From positions 62,001-126,000 of the forward strand of contig NZ_JAAXPF010000004.1 in NCBI RefSeq assembly GCF_012396315.1: DNA of 64,000 nt, read 5' to 3'. The notes beneath the pieces are model-generated. The model saw only the letters and a list, made by a program, of their open reading frames with translations, had not been told where the DNA came from and made no database searches. A program made the position numbers and the translations under genes. Positions within the stretch are counted from its first letter, which is position 1, and each line of letters starts with the position of its first letter. Below are positions 27,015-36,221 of the stretch, piece by piece. Source of the stretch: Corynebacterium mucifaciens (GTDB taxonomy: Bacteria; Actinomycetota; Actinomycetes; Mycobacteriales; Mycobacteriaceae).

Positions 27015-27757
27015 CGACCGTCTTCCTTCTGGAAGATCATGGTCGAGGTTTCCTCGCCCTTTTCGCTGCGGGCGGTCAAGCTCGCAGACGCGCGATTGCC
27101 GTCAACACGGACGTCGGAGATGCTGACATCGGTCTCGTACATGTCGAGCCCCTGCCCCTGCTGCTCGGCGAGGCGGCTGGCTTCCTCGACCTGCTGCAGG
27201 GTCAGCCCCTGACGCTCCAGTTCCTGCATCATCTGATCAGATACGGCCTTGCAGGAGTTATCCAAAATGGCCGACGCCCAGTTTGCCCAGGAACCTGGGT
27301 TGAGAACTGCGCGGGCCGTCGCCTCCATCTGCTTGCGGTCCTCGTCGGAGCCGGCTGTGCCGCTTGGCAGCGGCTGGTTGGTGTTTTGGGGCACCCCGTT
27401 TTCAAAAGGATTGGCCAGTGTCGCGGGTTGCCCGCCGTGGCCGGATTGGGCAGCGCCATCCGTGCCAGCACCCTCGGACGCGCCGTCCGTGCCAGCACCC
27501 TCGGACGCGTCGTCCTTCGCCGCGCGCTTGGTCGTCGTCTCGGTGGCAGTGGGCTCCTCGGTGTCATCAGCGTTATCAGCACCGTCTGCAGATTCCTCGG
27601 TGGATGCGTTTGCCGCAGACGCGGAGGCGGGGGCCTCTGCAGCGGTGGACAGGCCACCGGAGCTGCCCTCGTCGTCAGACCCGCAGGCCGTCAGCGGGGC
27701 CACAAGGGCAAGCGCCGCCGCGGTCAGCGCGACGCTTTGTTTCGTTTGCAACTTCAC
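26996..27757 (-). CDS. Putative lipoprotein with acidic repeat linker
   Basis: A 253-residue exported protein. From GTG 27757 it has a classical lipoprotein signal (VKLQTKQSVALTAAALA followed by PLTAC), then an Ala/Ser/Thr/Glu/Asp-rich linker to about residue 120 that includes a duplicated SEGAGTDGA unit, then a compact C-terminal domain (about 140-253) with two cysteines (NSCKAV and the terminal KLCN) and a strand pattern resembling small NTF2/SnoaL-like secreted domains. The frame runs to 27949, but only the GTG places the signal peptide correctly. Role unknown; Lgt and LspA encoded in this window should process it. Confidence 0.75.
   Translation of the reverse strand: MKLQTKQSVALTAAALALVAPLTACGSDDEGSSGGLSTAAEAPASASAANASTEESADGADNADDTEEPTATETTTKRAAKDDASEGAGTDGASEGAGTDGAAQSGHGGQPATLANPFENGVPQNTNQPLPSGTAGSDEDRKQMEATARAVLNPGSWANWASAILDNSCKAVSDQMMQELERQGLTLQQVEEASRLAEQQGQGLDMYETDVSISDVRVDGNRASASLTARSEKGEETSTMIFQKEDGRWKLCN
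27459..27509. repeat. In-frame 27-bp-period duplication in the lipoprotein linker
   Basis: TCCGTGCCAGCACCCTCGGA and its next bases recur exactly at 27459 and 27486, encoding two copies of a nine-residue EGAGTDGAS unit. Confidence 0.85.
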
Positions 27758-27934
27758 GGTGTACCTGGACCTTTCGTTGTCGGACGCGACCTGTCGTTCG
27801 GCGCGGGCTGGCACCTGCGACCACGTGGGAAGGCACGTTAGCGCGCGCCGTCGCAGTAAAAGCCTGGGGCGAATAGTACCAACTGCTGGCTGTCGCGCTC
27901 GTCGAATGCGTGTGCAAGATTCCTGAGCACTCCC

Positions 27935-27950
27935 TGTGAGGACGAGCACA
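27935..27950. promoter_or_regulatory. Candidate GlxR (Crp-family) binding site
   Basis: TGTGA-GGACGA-GCACA, one mismatch from the TGTGA-N6-TCACA pattern. It lies in the divergent region between the lipoprotein and TetR genes, about 25 bp before the TetR -10 box. Weak evidence. Confidence 0.3.
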
Positions 27951-27974
27951 GCCTGGCCACGCCGGCGGCCCGTC

Positions 27975-27980
27975 TATGTT
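27975..27980 (+). promoter_or_regulatory. -10 element of the TetR gene
   Basis: TATGTT, 6 nt before ATG 27987. Confidence 0.4.
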
Positions 27981-27986
27981 GAACCT

Positions 27987-28556
27987 ATGCAGTTAACCCC
28001 TCAGCGCATCACAGAAGCGGCCTTGCGCATTCTCGCCGAGTACGGGCTTGCGGATGTCTCGATGCGCCGGGTTGCCTCGTCCCTGGGAGTCGCGCCCGGC
28101 GCGCTGTACTGGCACATTGCCAGCAAGCAGCAGCTCATCGCGTGCATGGGTGAGGCGATCGTGCAGCAGCTTTTGGACGGGCCGTTGCCCGACCCGGCGC
28201 GGCTAAGCGCCGAGTTGCGGGGCGCGGTACTTGGGGTGCGCGACGGTGCCGAGGTGGTGATCGCCGCGATGAGCCAGCCGCACGCCCGTGTGCGGGGAAC
28301 GATCGAAGCGCGGTTTACGGCCTCGGTGCAGGCGGCGGTGGGCGAAGCGGCGTCGGCAAGCAACGCGCGCATCGTGGGCCAGGCGCTGCTGCACCTGACG
28401 CTGGGCAGTGCGGCGGTGCACCAGTCGGCGGCGCAGCTCGCGCAGGCCACCGGACCTGCGGACGCGGGCAGCGCCGACGTTGACGAGGCCGCGGGCGAGG
28501 CAGAGCACGCCGCGGCGGTGGGGTTCTTGCTCGACGGGCTAAAGCAAAGCGGGTGA
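27987..28556 (+). CDS. TetR family transcriptional regulator
   Basis: A 189-residue repressor-type protein. The N-terminal helix-turn-helix is clear: ITEAALRILAEYGLADVSMRRVASSLGVAPGALYWHIASKQQLI would be its DNA-binding segment (residues 6-49), followed by an Ala-rich helical ligand-binding domain with no recognisable ligand signature. It sits just upstream of glgX (22 bp) and diverges from the lipoprotein gene. Either could be its target, but no TetR-type operator stands out. The upstream in-frame extension to 27936 lacks support. Confidence 0.9.
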   Translation: MQLTPQRITEAALRILAEYGLADVSMRRVASSLGVAPGALYWHIASKQQLIACMGEAIVQQLLDGPLPDPARLSAELRGAVLGVRDGAEVVIAAMSQPHARVRGTIEARFTASVQAAVGEAASASNARIVGQALLHLTLGSAAVHQSAAQLAQATGPADAGSADVDEAAGEAEHAAAVGFLLDGLKQSG

Positions 28557-28564
28557 GGGCGCAT

Positions 28565-28570
28565 TAAGCT
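28565..28570 (+). promoter_or_regulatory. -10 element of glgX
   Basis: TAAGCT, 8 nt before ATG 28579. Confidence 0.45.
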
Positions 28571-28578
28571 GTGACCCC

Positions 28579-30747
28579 ATGACTGACACCATCGTGTGGC
28601 CCGGGTCCGCGTACCCCCTCGGATCCACTTTTGACGGCGCGGGCACCAACTTCGCGCTCTTTTCCGGCGTTGCAGAGAGCGTGGAGCTGTGCCTGATCGA
28701 CGACGACGGCGTGGAGACCCGCATCCCGCTGGAGGAAGTGGACAACCACGTCTGGCACGCGTACCTGCCCGGCGTGCAGCCTGGGCAGCGCTACGGCTAC
28801 CGGGTCCACGGCCCCTGGGACCCGGAGAACGGCAAACGCTGCGACCCCAGCAAGCTGCTGGTGGACCCCTACGCCCGGGCCTTTGACGGGGAGTTCGACC
28901 AGCATTCCTCCCTGTTTTCCTACGATGTTGGCGCCGAGGATCCTGGCACGGGCCGCAACGAGGAGGACTCGCTCGGCCACACCATGCTCTCCGTGGTGAT
29001 CAACCCCTTCTTCGACTGGGGCGACGACCGCGCGCCGAAGATTCCGGAGGAAGAGTCGGTGATCTACGAATGCCACGTCAAGGGCATGACGCAGACGCAC
29101 CCCGACATCCCGGAGCCGCTGCGCGGGACCTACGCGGGCATGGCGCACCCGGTGATGGTGGATTACCTCAAAGACCTCGGCGTGACCGCGATCGAGCTGC
29201 TGCCGGTCCACCAGTTCTTGCAGGATGACCGCCTGCGTGACCTGGGCCTGCGCAACTACTGGGGTTACAACACGTTCGGCTTCTTCGCGCCCGAAAACAG
29301 CTACGCCTCCACCTCCACCCCGGGCGACGCCGTCGCGGAGTTCAAGCAAATGGTGCGCGCCTACCACGAGGCGGGCATCGAGGTGATCCTGGACGTGGTG
29401 TACAACCACACCGCCGAGGGCAACCACATGGGGCCAACCATCGCCTTCCGTGGCATCGACAACGAGGCGTACTACCGCCTTGTCGACGACGACAAGTTCC
29501 ACTACATGGACTACACCGGCACCGGAAACTCGTTTAACGTGCGCTACCCGCACTCGCTGCAGTTGATTATGGATTCGCTGCGGTACTGGGTCTCGGAGAT
29601 GCACGTGGACGGCTTCCGCTTCGACCTCGCGTCCACGCTTGCCCGCGAGTTCTCCGACGTGGACCGTCTGGCCACCTTCTTCGACCTGGTGCAGCAAGAC
29701 CCGGTGGTCAGCCAGGTGAAGCTCATCGCTGAGCCGTGGGACGTGGGCGAGGGCGGCTACCAGGTGGGCAACTTCCCGGCGCTGTGGAGCGAGTGGAACG
29801 GCAAGTACCGCGACACCATGCGCGACTTCTGGCGCGGCGAAGACTCCACCCTCAGCGAGTTCGCCTCCCGCCTCACCGGCTCCTCCGACCTGTATCAGCA
29901 CAACGGTCGCCGCCCCACCGCGTCCATCAACTTCATCACCGCCCACGACGGATTCACCCTCAACGACCTGGTCAGCTACAACGAGAAGCACAACGAGGCG
30001 AACGGCGAGGACAACCGCGACGGCGAGAGCCACAACCGGTCCTGGAACTGCGGCGTGGAGGGCGAAACCGACGACCCGCAGGTGCTTGAGCTACGCTCCC
30101 GCCAGCGCCGTAACTACCTGACCACGCTGCTGCTTTCCCAGGGCACCCCGATGCTCGCCCACGGCGACGAGATCGCCCGCACCCAGGGCGGTAACAACAA
30201 CGTCTATTGCCAGGACAACGAGATCGCCTGGATGGACTGGGGCATGCTGGAAACCGCCAGCGAGCTGCACGATTTCACCCGCAGGTTGATCGCGATGCGG
30301 CGCGAGCACCCGGTGTTCCGCCGCCGCCGCTTCCTCGCGGGCGGCGCGCTGGGCGACGGGGAGCACGGCCGCGAAATTGCCTGGCTGACCCCGGAGGCCG
30401 GGCAGATGACACAGGACGACTGGAATGCCTCCTTTGGCCGCGCGCTCATGGTCTTCCTCGACGGCGAGACCATTGCCGAGCCGGACGCGCGGGGCCAGCG
30501 AGTCGTGGATGATTCCTTCCTGCTCCTGTTCAACGCCCACTACGAAGACATCGACTTCACGGTGCCCGGGGCCGATTTTGGCGACGAGTGGGAGGTTGTC
30601 GTGGACACCACGCAGGCACGGGGCGTGCGGGAGGACGCCGCGCCGGTGCCGTCGGGCGGCACCGTCACCGTCGGCCAGCGCTCGACGGTGGTCCTGCGCC
30701 GCACCCAGCCACCCGCAGGCGAAGGAAACGTGGAGGCCAACCTGTAA
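28579..30747 (+). CDS. glgX: Glycogen debranching enzyme GlgX
   Basis: Isoamylase-type GH13 enzyme that hydrolyses alpha-1,6 branches of phosphorylase-trimmed glycogen. 722 residues: N-terminal CBM48-like domain (WPGSAYPLGSTFDGAGTNFA), then the catalytic barrel with DVVYNHTAEG, the nucleophile in HVDGFRFDLAS, the acid/base in LIAEPWDVG, and TAHDGFTLNDLVSY, followed by a beta-rich C-terminal domain. Works with glgP (10156) to mobilise glycogen. Its stop overlaps the next start (TAATG). Confidence 0.97.
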   Translation: MTDTIVWPGSAYPLGSTFDGAGTNFALFSGVAESVELCLIDDDGVETRIPLEEVDNHVWHAYLPGVQPGQRYGYRVHGPWDPENGKRCDPSKLLVDPYARAFDGEFDQHSSLFSYDVGAEDPGTGRNEEDSLGHTMLSVVINPFFDWGDDRAPKIPEEESVIYECHVKGMTQTHPDIPEPLRGTYAGMAHPVMVDYLKDLGVTAIELLPVHQFLQDDRLRDLGLRNYWGYNTFGFFAPENSYASTSTPGDAVAEFKQMVRAYHEAGIEVILDVVYNHTAEGNHMGPTIAFRGIDNEAYYRLVDDDKFHYMDYTGTGNSFNVRYPHSLQLIMDSLRYWVSEMHVDGFRFDLASTLAREFSDVDRLATFFDLVQQDPVVSQVKLIAEPWDVGEGGYQVGNFPALWSEWNGKYRDTMRDFWRGEDSTLSEFASRLTGSSDLYQHNGRRPTASINFITAHDGFTLNDLVSYNEKHNEANGEDNRDGESHNRSWNCGVEGETDDPQVLELRSRQRRNYLTTLLLSQGTPMLAHGDEIARTQGGNNNVYCQDNEIAWMDWGMLETASELHDFTRRLIAMRREHPVFRRRRFLAGGALGDGEHGREIAWLTPEAGQMTQDDWNASFGRALMVFLDGETIAEPDARGQRVVDDSFLLLFNAHYEDIDFTVPGADFGDEWEVVVDTTQARGVREDAAPVPSGGTVTVGQRSTVVLRRTQPPAGEGNVEANL

Positions 30748-32135
30748 TGATCACCGCGCACGGCGCAACACTGACCGTCACCAACAACTCGCTCACCATC
30801 ACCCCCACCGCGCTCGCCGCGTCCTTGCGCGGCAGCAGTGCCAGCCGCGAGGTGGCCATCGCCGACATCAAACACACATCGGTCACCCCGGGCGACGTGT
30901 GGTCGCGCACGCGGGTGGACATCGACGCCGGTGAGAACTCGCTTGCCATCTGGTTTGCTCCCGGCGACGAGGATGGCCCTGCCGAGCTCACAGAGCTTCT
31001 CGACGAAGCGAAGCGCGGCGACGCCCCGGCCACAGACACCGTTGCCGGCGGCGCCGGCATTCCGGGGTTTTCCTTCGTCGGGTTCGACGTCGAGACGGCG
31101 AACCGTCGCTGGGGCTCAATCTGCCAGATCGGCCTGGTCAAAATCATCGACGGCGAGGAAGTGGACCGCGCGTCGTGGCTGTGTAAGCCCCCGGCCGCGC
31201 TGAGCGAGTTTGCAAAGGACAACGTGGCGGTGCACGGCATCACGGCCGACGACGTGGCGGACGCCCCGGACGTGCGCGACTGCATTGCACGCATGGTCGA
31301 GTTTGTCGGCGACCTGCCCCTCGTGGCGCACAACGCGCAGTTTGACGTATCCGCGCTGCGCGATGCCTGCCGCGCCTCCGGCGTGGAGACCCCGCAAATG
31401 TTATTTGCTTGCACCCTCGCGCAAGCGCGCGCGACCAAGTTGGACGTGGCCAACCACCGTCTACCCGCGCTCGCCGAGCACTTCGGCGTGGAGCTGGCCC
31501 ACCACCACGACGCGTGCGAGGACGCCGCAGCGTGCGCGGGTGTGATGGTGGGCCTGGCCCGCGCCGCAGGCCACACCGGCAGCGTGATGAGCTTTGTGCA
31601 CGACTCAGGTTTTACCCTCGGCTCCATCGACGAGACGCGGGTGACGCCCGTGCTGCGGGACCGCTCCGGCGCCGGCCGAGCCATGCAGGCGGAGAAGGCC
31701 GCGCACGGCGGCGTCGCCGCGGCGGTTGCAGCGACCGCAGCGCCGCAAGGATCCAACCAGGCGGGGCCGGCGAAGCGCTCGTCGGCAAGCACAAGCTCCG
31801 GCTCGAAGCCTGCGCCGTGGCAATCCGTGGCCACGCCCGACACCGTGCCGGAGCCAAACACTGAGGCAGACCCAAACGCGCCGCTCTACGGGGAGCACGT
31901 CACGCTGACCGGCGAATTCGAGCCGCATGACAAGGGCGAGCTGTGGGCCAAGATCGCGGAGCAGGGCGCGCAGGTGGGCAAGAACGTGACCAAGAAGACC
32001 ACGGTGCTGGTGGTCGGCGAGTGGGCCACGATGACCTCGAAGGAGAAGCGGGCGCGCGAGCTGAACGACAAGGGCCAGGACATCCAGATCTGGCCCGCCG
32101 ACAAGCTGCTCGAGGTGCTGGGGCTGAGCGAGTAG
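30747..32135 (+). CDS. DEDDh exonuclease with C-terminal BRCT domain (DnaQ-like)
   Basis: A 462-residue protein. An actinobacteria-specific N-terminal domain (1-105) precedes a DEDDh 3'-5' exonuclease domain at about 108-275 with FDVETANR, the HNAQFDVSALR motif II and HHHDACEDA motif III. An Ala/Ser-rich linker leads to a BRCT domain at about 378-462 (YGEHVTLTGEFEP...KKTTVLVVGEW...IWPADKLLEVLG). Related proteins are labelled DNA polymerase III epsilon-like, but the BRCT fusion points to repair or RNA/DNA trimming rather than replicative proofreading. It is translationally coupled to glgX by a one-base overlap. Confidence 0.88.
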   Translation: MITAHGATLTVTNNSLTITPTALAASLRGSSASREVAIADIKHTSVTPGDVWSRTRVDIDAGENSLAIWFAPGDEDGPAELTELLDEAKRGDAPATDTVAGGAGIPGFSFVGFDVETANRRWGSICQIGLVKIIDGEEVDRASWLCKPPAALSEFAKDNVAVHGITADDVADAPDVRDCIARMVEFVGDLPLVAHNAQFDVSALRDACRASGVETPQMLFACTLAQARATKLDVANHRLPALAEHFGVELAHHHDACEDAAACAGVMVGLARAAGHTGSVMSFVHDSGFTLGSIDETRVTPVLRDRSGAGRAMQAEKAAHGGVAAAVAATAAPQGSNQAGPAKRSSASTSSGSKPAPWQSVATPDTVPEPNTEADPNAPLYGEHVTLTGEFEPHDKGELWAKIAEQGAQVGKNVTKKTTVLVVGEWATMTSKEKRARELNDKGQDIQIWPADKLLEVLGLSE

Positions 32136-32198
32136 CGGCCGCGGCGGGTTTTCCTCGCCGCAAGGAACCGCGCGGGGGCCGGGCGCGTCTAAGTAGGC

Positions 32199-32780
32199 AT
32201 GCACCTGACAGCCACTGCTCCCGCTCGCCTCGACGGGGTGACGTTGCGCCTCGCGCGTCTCGACAGCGCCGGATCCCGCGCCTGCATCCAGGCCGGGTTC
32301 GCGGCCTCCACCGCCTACATCAGTCTGTCCCCGGGGCTAGTGTGCATGTTCGACTCGCCCTCCGGCACCGGCCTGACGCACCAGGACATCGGCGCTGCGG
32401 GGTGCAGCGCACACCAGCTGTGGAACGCGGCGGCGGCGCAGTTGACCGAGAAGGCGCAGCGCCCGCACGGCGCGGAATTCCTTGTCCGCTGTCCCTCCGT
32501 GGCCCTCGGCGGCACCGACCTTCCCCGCGGCTTCGAGGTGGACGGCCACGGGGTCCCGGCAGCGTGGTGGCTCGCCCACCCGCAGCCGTTTTCGTTGCTG
32601 CACCGGCACTTCGAGGCGGTGCTGCGGCCCGGCACCGGGCTGGTGTACGCCAGCCGCGACGGGTGCGAGTTGTTCGTCTTCGACACCGATGCATCGGAGC
32701 TCTCCGCGCGCCTGCCGGGTGCGGATGTGTGGACGTACTCCGTGGGCTTTCCCCTGCTGCGAGGCGCGGATTCGCATTAG
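32199..32780 (+). CDS. Conserved hypothetical protein
   Basis: A 193-residue soluble protein starting MHLTATAPARLDGVTLRLARLD. I do not recognise the family. It has a central WWLAHPQPFSLLHRHFEAVL segment and a C-terminal GLVYASRDGCELFVFDTDA, no signal peptide and no membrane helix. It lies 10 bp before treY in the same direction. GC-rich third positions and the tidy fit between its neighbours support it as a real gene. No ribosome binding site is evident. Confidence 0.6.
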   Translation: MHLTATAPARLDGVTLRLARLDSAGSRACIQAGFAASTAYISLSPGLVCMFDSPSGTGLTHQDIGAAGCSAHQLWNAAAAQLTEKAQRPHGAEFLVRCPSVALGGTDLPRGFEVDGHGVPAAWWLAHPQPFSLLHRHFEAVLRPGTGLVYASRDGCELFVFDTDASELSARLPGADVWTYSVGFPLLRGADSH

Positions 32781-32783
32781 GGT
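32778..32783 (+). promoter_or_regulatory. -10 element of treY
   Basis: TAGGGT overlapping the preceding stop, 7 nt before GTG 32791. Confidence 0.4.
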
Positions 32784-32790
32784 GTGAGGG

Positions 32791-35166
32791 GTGAAACGCG
32801 CGATTACCTCCACGTACCGCCTCCAGCTCCGCGGGCCCCACGCCGACCCTGACGGCCGCGAGTTCGGCTTCGCGCAGGCGGCCGACATCGTGCCGTATTT
32901 GGCCAGCCTGGGGGTGTCGCATCTGTACCTCTCCCCCATCTTCGCCTCTGCACCGGAGTCGAACCACAACTACGACGTGATCGACCCCACGGTGGTCAAC
33001 CCGGAGCTCGGCGGCATTGACGGCCTGCGTCTGCTCGCCCGCACTGCGCACGAGGCGGGCCTCGGCCTGGTGGTGGACATCGTGCCGAACCACCTCGGGG
33101 TCGAGGTCCCGCGCCGCAACCCTTGGTGGTGGGACGTGTTGAAGCACGGAAAAGACTCCGACTACGCCCACTTCTTCGACATCGACTGGGCCCAGGACAA
33201 CGGCGCCGACGGCAAGCTGGGCCTGCCGGTGCTGGGCTCGCCCGACGACGCAGCGGCGATCGCGCTGTCGCGCATCGACGGCGAGGACGTGCTCACCTAC
33301 TACGACCACGTCTTCCCGCTCGCGCCCGGGAGCTACGCCGGGCTGGACGACGATCCGGTGGCGGTCCACGACCGGCAGCACTACCGGCTTATGTACTGGC
33401 GCGACGGCATCATTTCCTACCGCCGCTTCTTCTCCATCAACGGCCTCGCCGGCGTGCGCCAGGAAGACGAAAGCGTCTTCGACGCCACCCACGCCACACT
33501 CCGCAAGCTCGTGCGCGAGGGGCTTATCGACGGCGTTCGCGTCGACCACCCAGACGGCCTGACCGACCCGTTCGGCTACCTCACCCGCTTGCGCGAACTC
33601 GTCGGGTACGACGCCTGGCTCATCGTGGAGAAGATCCTCGCCGCCGACGAGCCGTTGGACCCGCGGTTGAACATCGACGGCACCACCGGCTACGACGCGC
33701 TGCGCGAGTTCGACGGCGTATTTGTCAACCCAGACGCCGCGGGTCCACTCGGCGACACGGCGTACCGCTACAGCGGCGCTCGCTGGGACCAGCCGGCCGT
33801 CGAGGTGGCCGAGCGGGCGCTGAAGGCGCGCGTAGCGGAGGAAGAGCTCGCTGCGGAAGTACGCCGGCTGGCGCGCGCGGTGCGCCACGATAACCTCTCC
33901 CCCGCGGGCGCCGCGGTCACCGATGCCGATCTCGCCGAGGTGCTGGTGGCGCTTGTTGCCCGCATGCCGGTGTACCGCGCCGACTACCGCTCGCTGTCCC
34001 GCGTCACCTCGGCGGTGATCGCAGAGCTGGCCCAGAGCCCGCGCGCATGCAACCGCGCCGCGTTGGACCTCGTTGCCTCCGCGCTGGCAGCGCACGGCGA
34101 AGCCGCGCACCGCTTCGCGCAAGTCTGCGGCGCGGTGATGGCCAAAGGTGTGGAAGACACCCTGTTCTACCGCGCCTGCCGTCTGGTGGCTTTGCAGGAA
34201 GTCGGCGGCGCACCCGGCCGCTTCGGGGTAAGCACGTCAGAGTTCCACCTCCTGCAGGACGAGCGCGCGCAGCTCTGGCCCCGCGCGATGACCACACTGA
34301 CTACCCACGACACCAAGCGCAGCGAGGACACCCGTGCCCGCATGCTGGAGATCGCAGAGCTGCCGGGAGAGTTCGACCAGCTGGTCGAGGAGGTTTTTGC
34401 GCTCACGCCGCCGCCTGACACCGCAACCGGGCTGTTTCTCCTACACAACCTCCTGGGTGCGTGGCCGCGCGACGGCCGGGTGACCGAGGATTTCACCCAG
34501 CGTTTGCAGGCCTATGCGGTCAAGGCCGTGCGCGAGGCCGACATGCTGTCTAGCTGGTACGACAGCGACCACGCCTACGAGGCCCAGATGACCGAATGGA
34601 TCGCGCACCTGACCCACGGGCCCGCGACGCGGATGCTCGCCGATTTTGCCCTGAAGCTGCATTCGGGCGGCGTGGCGGTCTCGTTGGGGCGCAAACTCCT
34701 TCAGCTCGTCAGCCCCGGCATCCCAGACACCTACCAGGGCACGGAGTTTTTCGATTTCTCCTTGGTGGACCCGGACAACCGGCGATTCGTGGACTACGCG
34801 GCGCGAAGCGCTGCCGCCGGCTCGCCGGAGGACGTTGCCAAGCAACGAGTGGTGCGCGAGGCGTTGGCGCTGCGGCGCGAGCGTCCGCAACTGTTTCTCG
34901 GCGGCGGGTACGCCGGGGTGTTCGCCGAGGGCGACGCGAGCCAGCATGTCGTCGGCATGGCCCGCACGGGCGACGGCGAAGCCCAGGTGATCGCTTTGGC
35001 CACCCGCGAGCCCCTCGCGCTTGAGCGGGACGGCGGGTGGCGCGGCACTGCTGTCACGTTGCCCGACGGGATCTGGACCGACAGCTTCAGCGGGCGAACA
35101 TATTCCGGCCGCGTGCCCATGGCAGAACTGTGTGCCGAGCTGCCCGTCGCGCTGCTGAGCAGGTAA
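32791..35166 (+). CDS. treY: Maltooligosyl trehalose synthase
   Basis: GH13 enzyme that converts the reducing-end alpha-1,4 bond of maltooligosaccharides into the alpha-1,1 bond of maltooligosyl trehalose, first step of the TreY-TreZ route. GTG start, 791 residues. Seen: TSTYRLQL at the N-terminus, HLYLSPIF, DIVPNHLGV, the nucleophile in DGVRVDHPDGL, the acid in IVEKILA, and TTHDTKRSEDTRAR. TreZ, which releases trehalose, is not in the window. Trehalose feeds mycolate transfer and osmoprotection in corynebacteria. Confidence 0.96.
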   Translation: MKRAITSTYRLQLRGPHADPDGREFGFAQAADIVPYLASLGVSHLYLSPIFASAPESNHNYDVIDPTVVNPELGGIDGLRLLARTAHEAGLGLVVDIVPNHLGVEVPRRNPWWWDVLKHGKDSDYAHFFDIDWAQDNGADGKLGLPVLGSPDDAAAIALSRIDGEDVLTYYDHVFPLAPGSYAGLDDDPVAVHDRQHYRLMYWRDGIISYRRFFSINGLAGVRQEDESVFDATHATLRKLVREGLIDGVRVDHPDGLTDPFGYLTRLRELVGYDAWLIVEKILAADEPLDPRLNIDGTTGYDALREFDGVFVNPDAAGPLGDTAYRYSGARWDQPAVEVAERALKARVAEEELAAEVRRLARAVRHDNLSPAGAAVTDADLAEVLVALVARMPVYRADYRSLSRVTSAVIAELAQSPRACNRAALDLVASALAAHGEAAHRFAQVCGAVMAKGVEDTLFYRACRLVALQEVGGAPGRFGVSTSEFHLLQDERAQLWPRAMTTLTTHDTKRSEDTRARMLEIAELPGEFDQLVEEVFALTPPPDTATGLFLLHNLLGAWPRDGRVTEDFTQRLQAYAVKAVREADMLSSWYDSDHAYEAQMTEWIAHLTHGPATRMLADFALKLHSGGVAVSLGRKLLQLVSPGIPDTYQGTEFFDFSLVDPDNRRFVDYAARSAAAGSPEDVAKQRVVREALALRRERPQLFLGGGYAGVFAEGDASQHVVGMARTGDGEAQVIALATREPLALERDGGWRGTAVTLPDGIWTDSFSGRTYSGRVPMAELCAELPVALLSR

Positions 35167-35180
35167 GCTAGCCCGCCGTT

Positions 35181-36221
35181 ATGAGCACTGAAAAACAGCG
35201 CGTCAAGGCGGCAACACCCCGGAACAAGGCGGTGGACGACACCATCGCCCGCCTCGGGTCAACGTATTTCGCCTGGGTGCGCGAACATGAGGACGCCGCG
35301 ACGACCTTCCGCCACGCGCTGCACGAGCTCATGCGCGACGCCGGCGTGAACTTCGACCGCGTGGATGCACGCGTGAAGTCGTGGACCTCGTTGAAGGAAA
35401 AAGCGCGCAAGACCCGCGCAGACGGTGAGCTGATCTACCCGGACCCCTGGAACGACATCAAGGACATTGTCGGCGCGCGCATCACGGTTCTGCACTCGAC
35501 CGAGATCCCCGCCGTGCAGCGGCTGCTGGCGGACCAGTTCGAGGTGTTGCGCAGCGTGGACAAGGCCGAGGAGACGCGCGTGGCGGGCGGCTTCGGCTAC
35601 GGCTCGCACCACTTGGTCGTGCGCGTGGAACACCAGTCCGAGGGACTGGAAGACTACGTGGGGCAGGTCTTCGAGGTGCAAATCCGCACCGTGCTGCAGC
35701 ACGCCTGGGCGGAGTTCGAGCACGACATTCGCTACAAGCGCGCCGCCGAGAAGCTGGACCCGCAAGTCGACCGCGCGTTTACCCTGGCGGCTGGCCTGAT
35801 CGAGCTCGCGGACCAGCAATTCGACCAGATCGCCGCCGTGGCCGACCCGCAGGAGAAGGTCAACACCGACGTTGACGCGGAGATCTCCCCGGAGACACTG
35901 CCCGGCATCCTCACGGTGCTCTTAGGCAACCAGTTCCCCCTCTCACGCGCCGGGGACTACCGGTTCTGCACCGAGCTGTTGCGAGCCCACGGCATAGAGC
36001 ATGTCTCTGAGGTCGCGGAACTGATTAACCCGGCAGACATTGAGGCGCTGTCGAACTCCCTGTCGTACCCGTTCGTGCCGGGGCAGGTGCGCGTGGTGGA
36101 CGATCTTCTGCTCAACCGTTACGGCACCGAGCACATTGAACGCACGTGGGATGCCGGCAACCGCCCGCAGGTGCGCCGCAAGCGCCTGACTACCCGTCTA
36201 GCGTTGCTGCGCGGCGAGTAG
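35181..36221 (+). CDS. RelS-type small alarmone synthetase ((p)ppGpp synthetase)
   Basis: A 346-residue single-domain pyrophosphokinase without hydrolase, TGS or ACT domains. The synthetase core at about 50-210 retains the metal-binding Asp and neighbouring residues in DIKDIVGARITVL, the nucleotide-contacting GYGSHHLVV, and the catalytic Glu in FEVQIRTVLQHAWAEFEHD, so it should be active. A C-terminal region of about 130 residues is of unknown role. Location directly after treY matches RelS of C. glutamicum as I recall it. It would make (p)ppGpp or pGpp independently of the ribosome. Confidence 0.85.
   Translation: MSTEKQRVKAATPRNKAVDDTIARLGSTYFAWVREHEDAATTFRHALHELMRDAGVNFDRVDARVKSWTSLKEKARKTRADGELIYPDPWNDIKDIVGARITVLHSTEIPAVQRLLADQFEVLRSVDKAEETRVAGGFGYGSHHLVVRVEHQSEGLEDYVGQVFEVQIRTVLQHAWAEFEHDIRYKRAAEKLDPQVDRAFTLAAGLIELADQQFDQIAAVADPQEKVNTDVDAEISPETLPGILTVLLGNQFPLSRAGDYRFCTELLRAHGIEHVSEVAELINPADIEALSNSLSYPFVPGQVRVVDDLLLNRYGTEHIERTWDAGNRPQVRRKRLTTRLALLRGE

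Noticed and set aside
28564-30033. 489-codon minus-strand open frame
   Set aside because: Antisense to glgX with the same shadow composition and no motif.
32320-34122. 600-codon minus-strand open frame
   Set aside because: Antisense to treY and the gene before it; no motif or ribosome binding site.
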